Origin: Pseudomonas putida
GTDB taxonomy: Bacteria > Pseudomonadota > Gammaproteobacteria > Pseudomonadales > Pseudomonadaceae
Direction of reading: 5' to 3'
NCBI RefSeq assembly: GCF_022627325.1
Contig: NZ_JAETZZ010000006.1
Span: forward strand, 62,001-126,000
Length of the DNA: 64,000 bases
Shown: piece after piece, positions 25,952 to 34,572 of the stretch
How positions within the stretch are numbered: position 1 is the stretch's first letter
How the letters are laid out: every line of letters begins with the position of its first letter
Program-made: the position numbers and the translations under genes
The notes under the pieces: generated by a model
The model's database searches: none
Told to the model about the DNA's origin: nothing
Seen by the model: the letters and a program-made list of their open reading frames with translations, nothing else

Positions 25952-27034
25952 ATGTTCAAGACAGGGTTGATCATCCTGGCGGTGGCGGTCGGTTCGGCCA
26001 GGGCAGAGGACTGGCCCCTGCCGGAGTGGCAAGCCGACACCACGGCCATCGACTGGCAGGCTGTCGATAGCTATGCCTTCCCGGAGCGCGATACCACCCG
26101 GCGCAGCGGCATTCGCAGCGACGCCCTGCTGATCATCCGCGACGGCCGCATCCTGCACGAGCGGTACGCCGCGCCTACTACCGCGAAAACCGCCCACCTG
26201 ACCTGGTCGGTGAGCAAGAGCGTACTGGCGACAGTGCTGGGCGTGGCCCAGGGCGAGGGGCGTTTTCAGTTGCAGGACCCCGCAGCACGCTATTACCCGC
26301 CCATGCAGGCCCACCCCGATGTGCGTATGGCCGACCTGTTGCATTGGGCCAGTGGACTGGCCTGGCAGGAAGACTACGAATACGCACCGCTGAAATCCTC
26401 GGTGGTGGCAATGCTCTATACCCGAGGGCGCCATGACATGGCCGCGTATACCGCTGCAAGGCCCGTTGCCGAAGCGCCTGGGCAGCGATTCCTGTATTCG
26501 AGTGGCGACAGCAATGTCCTGGCCGCCGCATTGCGCGGCATGCTCAAGGGCGGTGCTTACCCTGACTACCCCTGGCAGGCGCTGTTCACCCCGCTGGGCA
26601 TTCACAGCGCCGTGTGGGAGCGCGATGGCAGTGGCACCTTCGTTGGCTCTTCCTACCTCTACCTCAGTGCCCGCGACCTGGCACGCATCGGCCTGTTGAT
26701 GCAGCGTGAAGGGCGCTGGGGTGGCCGCCAGTTGCTGCCGGCAAGCTGGGTTGCCTTCAATCGTACCCTGTTCAGCCAGGCCACACCGCTGCCCGGCGAA
26801 GCCAACCCCGGTGGCCACTGGTGGCTCAACCAGCCACTGCCGGGCAGTACCTTGCCCTGGCCTGACGCGCCGGCGGACACCTATGCCGCCCTCGGCCACT
26901 GGGGCCAGGCCCTTTACATACTGCCGAGCCACAAGCTGGTCATCGTCCGCTACGCTGATGACCGTGATGGCAGTTACAGCCATAACGAACTGCTAAGGCG
27001 CGTGCTGACAGCGCTGGCCAAGGAGGGGGCATGA
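25952..27034 (+). CDS. Serine hydrolase of the class C beta-lactamase/esterase family
   Basis: 360 residues. The signal peptide MFKTGLIILAVAVGSARA is probably cleaved near residue 18. The penicillin-binding fold has the nucleophile motif SxxK (TWSVSKSVLAT), a tyrosine-type second motif (LYSSGDSN) and a C-terminal triad-like HWGQ. Such proteins are usually esterases or peptidases rather than true beta-lactamases, and the KTG box is replaced. Exported to the periplasm. Coupled to the following 98-residue gene by an ATGA overlap. Confidence 0.85.
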   Translation: MFKTGLIILAVAVGSARAEDWPLPEWQADTTAIDWQAVDSYAFPERDTTRRSGIRSDALLIIRDGRILHERYAAPTTAKTAHLTWSVSKSVLATVLGVAQGEGRFQLQDPAARYYPPMQAHPDVRMADLLHWASGLAWQEDYEYAPLKSSVVAMLYTRGRHDMAAYTAARPVAEAPGQRFLYSSGDSNVLAAALRGMLKGGAYPDYPWQALFTPLGIHSAVWERDGSGTFVGSSYLYLSARDLARIGLLMQREGRWGGRQLLPASWVAFNRTLFSQATPLPGEANPGGHWWLNQPLPGSTLPWPDAPADTYAALGHWGQALYILPSHKLVIVRYADDRDGSYSHNELLRRVLTALAKEGA

Positions 27035-27327
27035 AGCGGCTGCTGGGGCTGGTGGTGCTTGCCTTGCTGGGCTGGGCTTGGCTGGAGCGCCAGGCATTGG
27101 CGGATTTCCCGGGTATTCTTTCGGCTTATTCGGCCAAGGAGTATTGCTCCTGCCGTTTCGTCATGGGCCTGGACCCTGACTATTGCCGGGGTTATGTAGC
27201 GCAGTGGTTGCCGTTGAGCATGCTGGAGGAAGACAGCCAGCGGCGTCTGGTCAGTGCCGCAGGGCTGGGCCAGCGCAATCAGGCGGCATGGCAGGGCGCG
27301 CAGGTTGGCTGCCGCTTGCTGCCATGA
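27031..27327 (+). CDS. Small membrane-anchored or secreted protein with a Cys cluster
   Basis: 98 residues. A hydrophobic N terminus (LLGLVVLALLGWAWL) acts as signal or anchor. The mature part contains four cysteines (YCSCRFVMGLDPDYCRGYV and a late GCRLL), enough for two disulfides in the periplasm. The start overlaps the stop of the serine hydrolase as ATGA, so the two are translated together. I recognise no family. A role as partner of the hydrolase is inferred from coupling only. Confidence 0.78.
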   Translation: MKRLLGLVVLALLGWAWLERQALADFPGILSAYSAKEYCSCRFVMGLDPDYCRGYVAQWLPLSMLEEDSQRRLVSAAGLGQRNQAAWQGAQVGCRLLP

Positions 27328-27371
27328 AAAGGGCCGGGTAAGGTTGGCGGTCTGGTTTCACGAGATCTGTC

Positions 27372-27953
27372 ATGTTCAAGCTGCCCCGTCTTTTACCCGC
27401 CCTGTTGCTGGCCCTGTGCCTGCCCGCCCACGCCAATTGGCACCTCGATGGTGAGTCCTCACGCCTTTCATTCGTCACTGGCAAGGACGGCGACACGGCC
27501 GAAGTCCATCGTTTTCTGGTGCTGCATGGTACCGTCGACCGCAAGGGCGCCGCCGGGCTGCGTATCGAGATGGATTCGGTCAGCAGTGGTATCCCGCTGC
27601 GGGACGAGCGTATGCGTGACGATCTGTTCGAGGTCGGCCGCTTTGCCGAAGCGACGGTCAAGGCCCAGCTCGACCTGCGGCCGATAAACGATCTGGCCGA
27701 TGGCGCGCAGATCGAACTGCGCCTGCCGTTGACCGTTACGCTGCATGGCCAGTCGCACAGCTACAACGCCTTGTTGCTGGCAACCCGCCTCGATGCGCGG
27801 CGCTTTCAGGTGGTGACCCTTGAGCCACTGATTTTGCAGGCCCACGATTTCGGCTTGCTGCCCGGGCTGGAAACCTTGCGCAAGTTCGCCAAGCTCAAAT
27901 CCATCAACCCGACGGTACCGGTCAATGCGGTGCTGATTTTCAACGCCCGCTGA
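27372..27953 (+). CDS. YceI-family periplasmic lipocalin-like protein
   Basis: 193 residues. The signal peptide ends in LCLPAHA; the mature protein begins NWHLDGESSRLSFVTGKDG, the usual YceI opening, and has the antiparallel barrel pattern with LPLTVTLHGQSHSY. YceI proteins bind isoprenoid or amide lipids in the periplasm, and some are base- or stress-induced. The physiological ligand is unknown here. The next gene starts one base after its stop. Confidence 0.88.
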   Translation: MFKLPRLLPALLLALCLPAHANWHLDGESSRLSFVTGKDGDTAEVHRFLVLHGTVDRKGAAGLRIEMDSVSSGIPLRDERMRDDLFEVGRFAEATVKAQLDLRPINDLADGAQIELRLPLTVTLHGQSHSYNALLLATRLDARRFQVVTLEPLILQAHDFGLLPGLETLRKFAKLKSINPTVPVNAVLIFNAR

Positions 27954-27954
27954 C

Positions 27955-29112
27955 ATGCCGGGGCCGGTCTTTCCCTGGCGTGATGGCAACCAGTTCGAAC
28001 TGCTGATCGACGGCCCCGAATTCTTTCCACGCATGCTTCAGGCGATCGTGGATGCGCAAGCCCAGGTCGATCTTGAGTTGTATCTGGTCGAGGCCGGTGC
28101 GTGCGCCGAAGCAGTGGTCGATGCACTGGAGCAGGCCGCCCGGCGTGGGGTACGCGTGCGGTGCCTGTTCGATGACTACGGCTCGCTGGCGTTCAATTCG
28201 GCTTTGCGCCAACGCCTGCTCGATGCCGGTGTGTACCTGCGCTGGTACAACCGCCTGCGCTGGCGCCGCGGCCTGCGCAACCTGTATCGCGACCATCGCA
28301 AGCTGCTGCTGGTCGACGAGCGCCTGGCGGTGGTAGGGGGTACCGGTGTCACCGATGAGTTCTGGACGCCGGGCGAAGCGACCAGCGAGTGGCATGAGGT
28401 GATGGTACAGATGCACGGCCCGGTGGTCAGCGATTGGCAGCTACTGTTCGACCGCCAGTGGCAGGCCAACCACCGCCGTACTGCCTGGCGCCCCGCTGAG
28501 GGCTTCGGCCTGCCGCGCCTGCCCAAGGTGCCGGTGCATGGCCCGGGCATGGGCCGCGTGGCCTATGCCGACGCCCGCCAGCACCGTGACATCCTGCATT
28601 CGCTGGTGCGTGCGCTCAACAGCGGCAAGCAGCGAGTCTGGCTGGCCACACCTTATTTTCTGCCAACCTGGAGCGTGCGCCGTTCGCTGCGCCGGGCGGC
28701 AGGCAAGGGCGTCGATGTGCGCCTGCTGCTCACCGGCCCGCGGACCGATCACCCCTCGGTCCGCTACGCCGGCCATCGTTACTACCCTCGTTTATTGCGC
28801 GCGGGGGTACGTATCTATGAATACCAGCCGTGCTTCCTGCACCTGAAGATGGCGCTGGTGGATGATTGGGTCAGCGTCGGCTCGTGCAACTTCGATCACT
28901 GGAACCTGCGCTTCAACCTGGAGGCCAACCTCGAGGCCTTGGACCCGCCGCTGACGGCCGCCGTGGTCGCCAGCTTCGAACGCGATTTCGCCCTCAGTCA
29001 CGAAGTCGACCTTGACCACTGGCATGCCCGGCCACTGTGGCGTCGTTTGAAGCAACGGATATGGGGCTGGATGGACCGGCTGGTGGTCAACCTGCTCGAC
29101 CGTCGTAACTGA
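27955..29112 (+). CDS. Phospholipase D-family cardiolipin synthase (ClsB-like)
   Basis: 385 residues with two HKD motifs: DHRKLLLVDERLAVVGG (about residue 118) and FLHLKMALVDDWVSVGSCNFDHWN (about residue 296). This doubled motif is diagnostic of phospholipase D and bacterial cardiolipin synthases. No N-terminal membrane helices are present, as in ClsB/YbhO rather than ClsA. It would make cardiolipin or phosphatidylglycerol from phospholipids at the inner membrane. Start is the ATG directly after the YceI stop, with no ribosome site of its own, so translation is probably coupled. Confidence 0.88.
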   Translation: MPGPVFPWRDGNQFELLIDGPEFFPRMLQAIVDAQAQVDLELYLVEAGACAEAVVDALEQAARRGVRVRCLFDDYGSLAFNSALRQRLLDAGVYLRWYNRLRWRRGLRNLYRDHRKLLLVDERLAVVGGTGVTDEFWTPGEATSEWHEVMVQMHGPVVSDWQLLFDRQWQANHRRTAWRPAEGFGLPRLPKVPVHGPGMGRVAYADARQHRDILHSLVRALNSGKQRVWLATPYFLPTWSVRRSLRRAAGKGVDVRLLLTGPRTDHPSVRYAGHRYYPRLLRAGVRIYEYQPCFLHLKMALVDDWVSVGSCNFDHWNLRFNLEANLEALDPPLTAAVVASFERDFALSHEVDLDHWHARPLWRRLKQRIWGWMDRLVVNLLDRRN

Positions 29113-29163
29113 AGCAGACTATCGTGCAGGTTGCTTCCCAAACTACCGAAGGAGTGGATGGCG

Positions 29164-29742
29164 ATGACTGCGAAGAAGATTCTCATGCTGGTGGGCGACT
29201 ACGTCGAGGACTACGAGGCGATGGTGCCTTTTCAGGCCTTGAGCATGGTGGGCCACACGGTGCATGCGGTGTGCCCGGAGAAAATCGCGGGGCAGACGGT
29301 GCGCACGGCGATCCACGATTTCGAAGGCGAGCAGACCTACAGCGAGAAGCCTGGCCACAACTTTGCCCTCAATCATGATTTCGTCCAGGTCCGTGCCGAA
29401 AGCTACGATGCCTTGCTGATCCCCGGTGGGCGTGCCCCTGAGTATCTGCGCCTGGATGAGCGCGTGCTGGCGCTGGTCAAGGCGTTCGACCAGGCCAGCA
29501 AGCCGATTGCGGCGGTTTGCCATGGGGCGCAGTTGCTGGCGGCGGCTGGCGTGCTCGAAGGGCGTGAGTGCAGTGCGTATCCGGCCTGTGCGCCGGAGGT
29601 GCGCCTGGCAGGGGGCACGTTCATCGATATCGCAGTGGACCAGGCGCACGTGGATGGCAACCTGGTGACAGCGCCAGCGTGGCCGGCGCACCCGGCATGG
29701 CTTGCGGCCTTCCTCAAGGTGCTGGGAACGCGCATCAGCTGA
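29164..29742 (+). CDS. DJ-1/PfpI family protein
   Basis: 192 residues. The Rossmann-like fold has [15 protein letters not shown], the nucleophile elbow [14 protein letters not shown] with the reactive cysteine, and a conserved acidic residue early in the chain. Members include glyoxalases, stress chaperones and amidotransferase-like proteins; the family alone does not fix the activity. GGAG stands nine bases before the chosen ATG; another in-frame ATG lies six bases upstream. Confidence 0.88.
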   Translation: MTAKKILMLVGDYVEDYEAMVPFQALSMVGHTVHAVCPEKIAGQTVRTAIHDFEGEQTYSEKPGHNFALNHDFVQVRAESYDALLIPGGRAPEYLRLDERVLALVKAFDQASKPIAAVCHGAQLLAAAGVLEGRECSAYPACAPEVRLAGGTFIDIAVDQAHVDGNLVTAPAWPAHPAWLAAFLKVLGTRIS

Positions 29743-29778
29743 GCCGGCCTGGTCGCCGGCTTGCCGGCGCTGCTGGGT
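29743..29778. terminator. Gene-end palindrome between the convergent DJ-1 and SnoaL-like genes
   Basis: CGCCGGC-TT-GCCGGCG is a perfect palindrome at 29754-29769 between two converging genes. There is no T-run, so factor-independent termination is uncertain, but position and strength suggest a bidirectional 3'-end barrier. Confidence 0.5.
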
Positions 29779-30177
29779 TCAACCCACCTGCTCAACCCAG
29801 TCATTGAGGTTGTAGTAGTTGCTTACCCGGGCAATCTTCCCGCAGTGAATGTAGAAGAAGGCGCCTGCCGGTAGCACGTAGGTCTGCCCCTTGGCCGCAG
29901 GCAATCCCTCATCATCGGCCAGGTACTCGCCATGTACGGTGAACTCGGCCGCCGCGCGGCTGCCGTCGGCATTTTGCATCACCACGATATCGGCCAGGCG
30001 CTCGCGGTAGCAGCGGTTCATCTTGTCCATGAACGCGGCAAACCTGGCCTTGCCCATTTGCCGCTCGCCCTGGTTGATGTCGTGAATCACGTCTTCGCTG
30101 AGCAAGGCAAGGAAGGCAGGCATGTCGCCGGCATTGAACGCCGCGTAGTAGGCATTTACCAGTTCGGTAGCGGTCAT
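29779..30177 (-). CDS. SnoaL-like (NTF2 fold) protein
   Basis: 132 residues of the nuclear transport factor 2-like fold: MTATELVNAYYAAFNAGDMPAFLALLSEDVIHDINQG at the N terminus and a C-terminal sheet ending GKIARVSNYYNLNDWV. Related proteins include ketosteroid isomerases and polyketide cyclases, but many have no known reaction. No partner genes suggest a substrate. Confidence 0.85.
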   Translation of the reverse strand: MTATELVNAYYAAFNAGDMPAFLALLSEDVIHDINQGERQMGKARFAAFMDKMNRCYRERLADIVVMQNADGSRAAAEFTVHGEYLADDEGLPAAKGQTYVLPAGAFFYIHCGKIARVSNYYNLNDWVEQVG

Positions 30178-30292
30178 GGAACAGTTCCTGTCGTGTAGGG
30201 GAAAGGTGCAGCCTTGGTTCGGATGATAGGGTTTCCCCTCAAGCCCGGCTTAGCCGAGCGCGTCATCCACATCGACAAAACGACCGCCAAGC

Positions 30293-30883
30293 ATGGAAAT
30301 ACGCCTGTTGCACGGCGCCGCTATCGCGCCTTACATCGATGACCTCGCTCGTCTGCGCCTGACCGTTTTCCGCGAGTTCCCCTATCTCTATGACGGTACG
30401 CTGGAGTATGAAGCCGAGTACCTGGCAGCCTATGCGCGTTCCGGCCGCAGCCTGGTAGTGCTGGCCCTGGACAATGGCCAGGTGGTGGGCGCCTCGACCG
30501 GCGTGCCGCTGGTGGACGTTGCGCCCCAGTTTCAGCAGCCATTTCTGGCGCAGGGTCGCGACCCGGCCAGCGTGTACTACTTTGGCGAATCGGTGGTACT
30601 GCCCCAATACCGTGGCCAAGGCCTGGGCGTGCGCTTCTTCATCGAGCGCGAGTCTTATGCGCACAAGCTGGCCGAGTTCGATTGCTGCGCCTTCTGCACC
30701 GTCGAGCGCCCTGGCGTGCACCCAAGGCGGCCTGCCAACTACAAGTCATTGCACGGTTTTTGGCGAAACCGGGGCTTCCTGCATGACCCGTCCCTGCGCA
30801 CGCATTACGCCTGGCGCGACCTGGACGAGCAGGAAAGCAGCGACAAGATCATGTCGTTCTGGCTCAAGGAATTACCGATATGA
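30293..30883 (+). CDS. GNAT-family N-acetyltransferase
   Basis: 196 residues. Acetyl-CoA-binding motif A is VVLPQYRGQGLGVRFF (about residues 101-116). The N-terminal half has IAPYIDDLARLRLTVFREFPYLYDG. The acceptor is unknown. The stop overlaps the start of the nitrilase-family gene (ATGA), so the two are cotranslated and may act on one compound. Confidence 0.88.
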   Translation: MEIRLLHGAAIAPYIDDLARLRLTVFREFPYLYDGTLEYEAEYLAAYARSGRSLVVLALDNGQVVGASTGVPLVDVAPQFQQPFLAQGRDPASVYYFGESVVLPQYRGQGLGVRFFIERESYAHKLAEFDCCAFCTVERPGVHPRRPANYKSLHGFWRNRGFLHDPSLRTHYAWRDLDEQESSDKIMSFWLKELPI

Positions 30884-31752
30884 TCCGTGTGGCGGCCTGC
30901 CAGTACGCCATCGAGTTGCATGAATCCTGGAGTGCTTACGCCGAGCACCTGCAACGCGTATGCGCCGAGGCGGTGGCGGCGGGCGCTCAATTGCTGCTGT
31001 TGCCTGAATACGCCGGCATGGTGCTCAGCGGCCAGTTGCCTGCCGACCAGCGCGGCGACCTGAAAGCCTCCATCGCCGGTGTTCAGCCGTTGGTCAAACC
31101 CTGGTTGGCGCTGTGCGAAGGCATCGCCCGGCGCTTGGGGGTGTACCTGCAGCCGGGCAGCCTGCCGGTGCTGGACAACGATGGGCACTATCGCAACCGG
31201 GCTTGGCTGTTCGGGCCGGAAGGTATGCTTGGGCATCAGGACAAACTCATGATGACCCGTTTCGAGCGAGAACACTGGGGCATTAGCGCGGGCCAGGGGC
31301 TGCGGGTATTCGATACGCGCCTCGGCCGCCTGGGCATCCTGATCTGCTATGACAATGAGTTCCCGCTGCTGGCGCGGCACTTGGCCGAAGCGGGGGCCGA
31401 CCTGATTCTGGCGCCCAGTTGTACCGACACCGAAGCGGGCTACCACCGCGTGCGCATCGGTATTCAGGCGCGGGCGCTGGAAAACCAGATAGCGCTGTTG
31501 CAGAGCCCGACTGTGGGCTCGGCACCGTGGTCACCGGCGCTGGATGAGAACGTTGGGCGTGCGGGGTTGTTCGTGCCGCCGGATCATGGCATGCCGAGCA
31601 ATGGGGTGGTGGGTGAAAGCGAAACGCTGAGCCCCGTAGGCAGCCAATGGCTGGTATGCGATGTGGACCTGGGAGCGGTCCGGCGGGTGAGGGAGCAGGG
31701 GCAGGTCTTTACCCGGCGCGATTGGCCAGAGCAGTTCGAGCGTATTGCGTGA
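30880..31752 (+). CDS. Carbon-nitrogen hydrolase (nitrilase superfamily)
   Basis: 290 residues. The Glu-Lys-Cys triad can be read: E in LLLPEYAGM, K in GHQDKLMMTRFERE, and C in GILICYDNEFP. The fold hydrolyses amides or nitriles. The product is coupled to the GNAT acetyltransferase before it, a pairing often seen in amidase modules, but no substrate can be deduced. A perfect hairpin lies directly after the stop and before the convergent fumarase gene. Confidence 0.88.
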   Translation: MIRVAACQYAIELHESWSAYAEHLQRVCAEAVAAGAQLLLLPEYAGMVLSGQLPADQRGDLKASIAGVQPLVKPWLALCEGIARRLGVYLQPGSLPVLDNDGHYRNRAWLFGPEGMLGHQDKLMMTRFEREHWGISAGQGLRVFDTRLGRLGILICYDNEFPLLARHLAEAGADLILAPSCTDTEAGYHRVRIGIQARALENQIALLQSPTVGSAPWSPALDENVGRAGLFVPPDHGMPSNGVVGESETLSPVGSQWLVCDVDLGAVRRVREQGQVFTRRDWPEQFERIA

Positions 31753-31777
31753 ATCGGGGCCGCGACGCGGCCCCGAT
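31753..31777. terminator. Bidirectional hairpin between the nitrilase-family gene and fumA
   Basis: ATCGGGGCCGC pairs perfectly with GCGGCCCCGAT around GAC, an 11-base-pair stem that begins immediately after the nitrilase-family stop and ends six bases before the fumarase stop. No T-run on either strand. It contains the GGGCCGC-NNN-GCGGCCC core found at other gene ends in this window. Confidence 0.65.
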
Positions 31778-31782
31778 ACCGA

Positions 31783-33306
31783 TTACTTGACTTCGACCGC
31801 CAGGCTTTCGGCGATCTTGCTCTGCCACAGCGCAGGGCCGGTGATGTGCACCGACTCACCGTTGCTGTCCACCGCGACGGTGACCGGCATGTCTTTGACT
31901 TCGAACTCGTAGATCGCTTCCATGCCCAGTTCGGCGAAGGCCAGCACCTTGGACTTGCGAATCGCCTGGGCCACCAGGTAGGCGGCGCCGCCGACGGCCA
32001 TCAGGTAAACGGCCTTGTTGTCCTTGATCGCTTCGATGGCGGTCGGGCCACGCTCGGACTTGCCGATCATGCCCAGCAGGCCGGTTTGCTCAAGGATCTG
32101 CCGGGTGAACTTGTCCATCCGGGTGGCGGTGGTCGGGCCAGCCGGGCCTACCACTTCGTCACCGACCGGGTCGACCGGGCCGACGTAGTAGATGAAGCGG
32201 CCTTTGAGGTCAACCGGCAGCGCTTCGCCACGGTTGAGCATCTCGACCATGCGCTTGTGCGCGGCATCGCGGCCGGTGAGCATCTTGCCGTTGAGCAGGA
32301 TGGTCTCGCCCGGTTTCCAGCTGGCGACTTCTTCCGGGGTGATGTCGTCGAGGTTGACGCGGCGGGCGCTCGGGCCTGCTTCCCAGACGATTTCCGGGTA
32401 GGCGTCCAGCGACGGGGCTTCCAGCTCGGCCGGGCCGGAGCCGTCGAGCACGAAGTGCGCGTGACGGGTGGCGGCGCAGTTGGGGATCATGCACACCGGC
32501 AGCGATGCGGCGTGGGTCGGGTAGTCCATGATCTTGACGTCGAGCACGGTGGTCAGGCCGCCCAGACCTTGGGCGCCGATACCCAGCTGGTTGACCTTCT
32601 CGAACAGCTCCAGGCGGATTTCTTCGAGGCGGTTCTGCGGGCCACGGGCTTTGAGTTCATGGATGTCGATGGACTCCATCAACACTTCCTTGGCCATGAC
32701 CGCAGCTTTTTCGGCGGTACCGCCGATGCCGATGCCGAGCATGCCCGGCGGGCACCAGCCGGCACCCATGGTCGGAACGGTCTTCAGAACCCAGTCGACG
32801 ATCGAGTCGGACGGGTTGAGCATGGCCATCTTCGACTTGTTTTCCGAGCCGCCGCCTTTGGCTGCCACATCGACTTCGACCTTGTCGCCTGGGACGATCG
32901 AGTAGTGGATGACGGCTGGCGTGTTGTCCTTGGTGTTCTTGCGGGCACCGGCCGGGTCGGCCAGGATCGAAGCGCGCAGGACGTTTTCAGGCAGGTTGTA
33001 GGCGCGACGCACACCTTCGTTGATCATGTCGTCGACGCTCAGGGTGGCGCCGTCCCAGCGCACGTCCATGCCGACGCGCACGAATACGGTGACGATACCT
33101 GTATCCTGACAGATCGGGCGGTGGCCGGTGGCGCACATGCGCGAGTTGATCAGGATCTGGGCGATGGAGTCGCGCGCGGCAGGCGACTCTTCACGCAGGT
33201 AGGCCTCGTGCATCGCCTGGATGAAATCGACGGGGTGGTAGTACGAAATGAATTGCAGGGCGTCGGCGACGCTCTGAATCAGGTCGTCTTGCTTGATCAC
33301 GGTCAT
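31783..33306 (-). CDS. fumA: Class I fumarate hydratase (iron-sulfur)
   Basis: 507 residues. The N-terminal alpha domain includes RPICQDTGIVTVF and GWCPPGMLGIGIGG, and VCMIPNCAATRH supplies further cysteines for the [4Fe-4S] cluster. The beta domain at the C terminus reads GTPAIEAIKDN-like segments (PTAIEAIKDNKAVYLMAVGG). It interconverts fumarate and malate in the citric acid cycle and is oxygen and superoxide sensitive. AGGAG stands eight bases before the ATG; the frame is open 62 codons upstream but without homology. Monocistronic, convergent with the nitrilase gene. Confidence 0.95.
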   Translation of the reverse strand: MTVIKQDDLIQSVADALQFISYYHPVDFIQAMHEAYLREESPAARDSIAQILINSRMCATGHRPICQDTGIVTVFVRVGMDVRWDGATLSVDDMINEGVRRAYNLPENVLRASILADPAGARKNTKDNTPAVIHYSIVPGDKVEVDVAAKGGGSENKSKMAMLNPSDSIVDWVLKTVPTMGAGWCPPGMLGIGIGGTAEKAAVMAKEVLMESIDIHELKARGPQNRLEEIRLELFEKVNQLGIGAQGLGGLTTVLDVKIMDYPTHAASLPVCMIPNCAATRHAHFVLDGSGPAELEAPSLDAYPEIVWEAGPSARRVNLDDITPEEVASWKPGETILLNGKMLTGRDAAHKRMVEMLNRGEALPVDLKGRFIYYVGPVDPVGDEVVGPAGPTTATRMDKFTRQILEQTGLLGMIGKSERGPTAIEAIKDNKAVYLMAVGGAAYLVAQAIRKSKVLAFAELGMEAIYEFEVKDMPVTVAVDSNGESVHITGPALWQSKIAESLAVEVK

Positions 33307-33549
33307 GCAGCGCGCTCCTCTTAAAGACGGGAACATTCGTAAAGGCCTTCCGACACTGCACACCTGCGTGTCGAAACGCCTGGCAAGGCGTCGACAGGTC
33401 AGGCCGACGCAAAAAGGCGCGGCAGTATAGCGCGCCTGTGCCTGCGAAACACCTGCGCGTGGTCTGGACCATGGTCGGCAGGCGGCGGGCATCCTTTTTG
33501 CTGCCGATGCCGGCTTGCCTTAGAGTGGCGATGTATAGCCGGAGAAGTG

Positions 33550-34476
33550 ATGACCATGCCTGAACTCTGTGTGGGCGAGCGCCGCTGGACGGTGCCCACC
33601 GGCAGCAATCTGCTCGATGCCCTGAACGATGCGGGGCTGAACGTGCCCTACAGCTGCCGTGCCGGTAGCTGTCATGCCTGCCTGGTGCATTGCCTGGAAG
33701 GGCAACCCGCCGATGCACTGCCAGAGGCCTTGGCGCTGGAAAAACACGCTCAGGGCTGGCGACTGGCATGCCAGTGCCGGGTGACTGATGACCTGCGCGT
33801 GGCGGTGTTCGACCCCCTGCTGGACGGCATCCCTGCACAGGTCTGTGCGCTGGACTGGTTGGGTGATGTGCTGCGCTTGCGCCTGAGGCCGGAGCGCGCA
33901 TTGCGTTATCAGGCGGGGCAACATGTGGTGCTGTGGAACGGCCCGGTGGCCCGGCCCTATTCCCTGGCAAGCCTGCCGGGCGAAGACGCGTACCTGGAGT
34001 TTCATATCGACTGCCGGCACCCGGGCGCGTTTTGCGACAAGGCCCGTGGTTTGCAGGTCGGCGATACGTTGCGCTTGGGAGAGCTGCGCGGTGGGGCGCT
34101 GCATTACGATCTGGACTGGCAGGGGCAGGCGCTATGGCTGCTGGCGGCAGGTACTGGGCTTGCGCCCTTGTGGGGCATCTTGCGCGAGGCGGTGCGCCAG
34201 GGGCATCGGGGAGAGATCAGGGTGATGCATGTGGCCCATGATGACGCAGGGCATTATCTGGCTGAGCCGTTGATGCAGATCGAGGGCGTGACTGTCGAGC
34301 GGGTACTGGCAGGGCAGCTGGATGCAGCGCTGGCGACACTGCGGCCATCATCGCGCCAGACCATTGCGTTGCTGTGTGGCTCGCCGGCCAGTGTGGAGCG
34401 GTTCGCGAGGCGGCTGTTCATTGCGGGGGTACCGAGGAATCAGGTATTTGCCGACGTGTTCGTCGCGCATGCCTGA
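33550..34476 (+). CDS. 2Fe-2S ferredoxin/flavin oxidoreductase
   Basis: 308 residues. The N-terminal plant-type ferredoxin domain has the cluster motif CRAGSCHACLVHC and a later LACQC. A ferredoxin-NADP reductase-like FAD domain (RPYSLASLP) and NAD-binding domain (LLAAGTGLAPLWGILREA) follow. It passes electrons from NAD(P)H to an oxygenase or another acceptor. No oxygenase gene is nearby. GGAG precedes the ATG by five bases; GTG three bases earlier and an ATG six bases later are alternatives. Confidence 0.87.
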   Translation: MTMPELCVGERRWTVPTGSNLLDALNDAGLNVPYSCRAGSCHACLVHCLEGQPADALPEALALEKHAQGWRLACQCRVTDDLRVAVFDPLLDGIPAQVCALDWLGDVLRLRLRPERALRYQAGQHVVLWNGPVARPYSLASLPGEDAYLEFHIDCRHPGAFCDKARGLQVGDTLRLGELRGGALHYDLDWQGQALWLLAAGTGLAPLWGILREAVRQGHRGEIRVMHVAHDDAGHYLAEPLMQIEGVTVERVLAGQLDAALATLRPSSRQTIALLCGSPASVERFARRLFIAGVPRNQVFADVFVAHA

Positions 34477-34542
34477 CGGCGCTGTGCAGTGATCGAGCCG
34501 GCCTGATCGCTGCGGCGCGTCGTGGCGATGAACCGCAGCGAT

Positions 34543-34559
34543 GGGCCGCAGCGCGGCCC
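34543..34559. terminator. Gene-end hairpin between ferredoxin reductase and pykA
   Basis: GGGCCGC-AGC-GCGGCCC, a perfect seven-base-pair stem, in the 96-base convergent gap. Same core as at 21154, 31755, 46994, 52046 and 59720. Confidence 0.5.
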
Positions 34560-34572
34560 CGGTCAAGACCGA

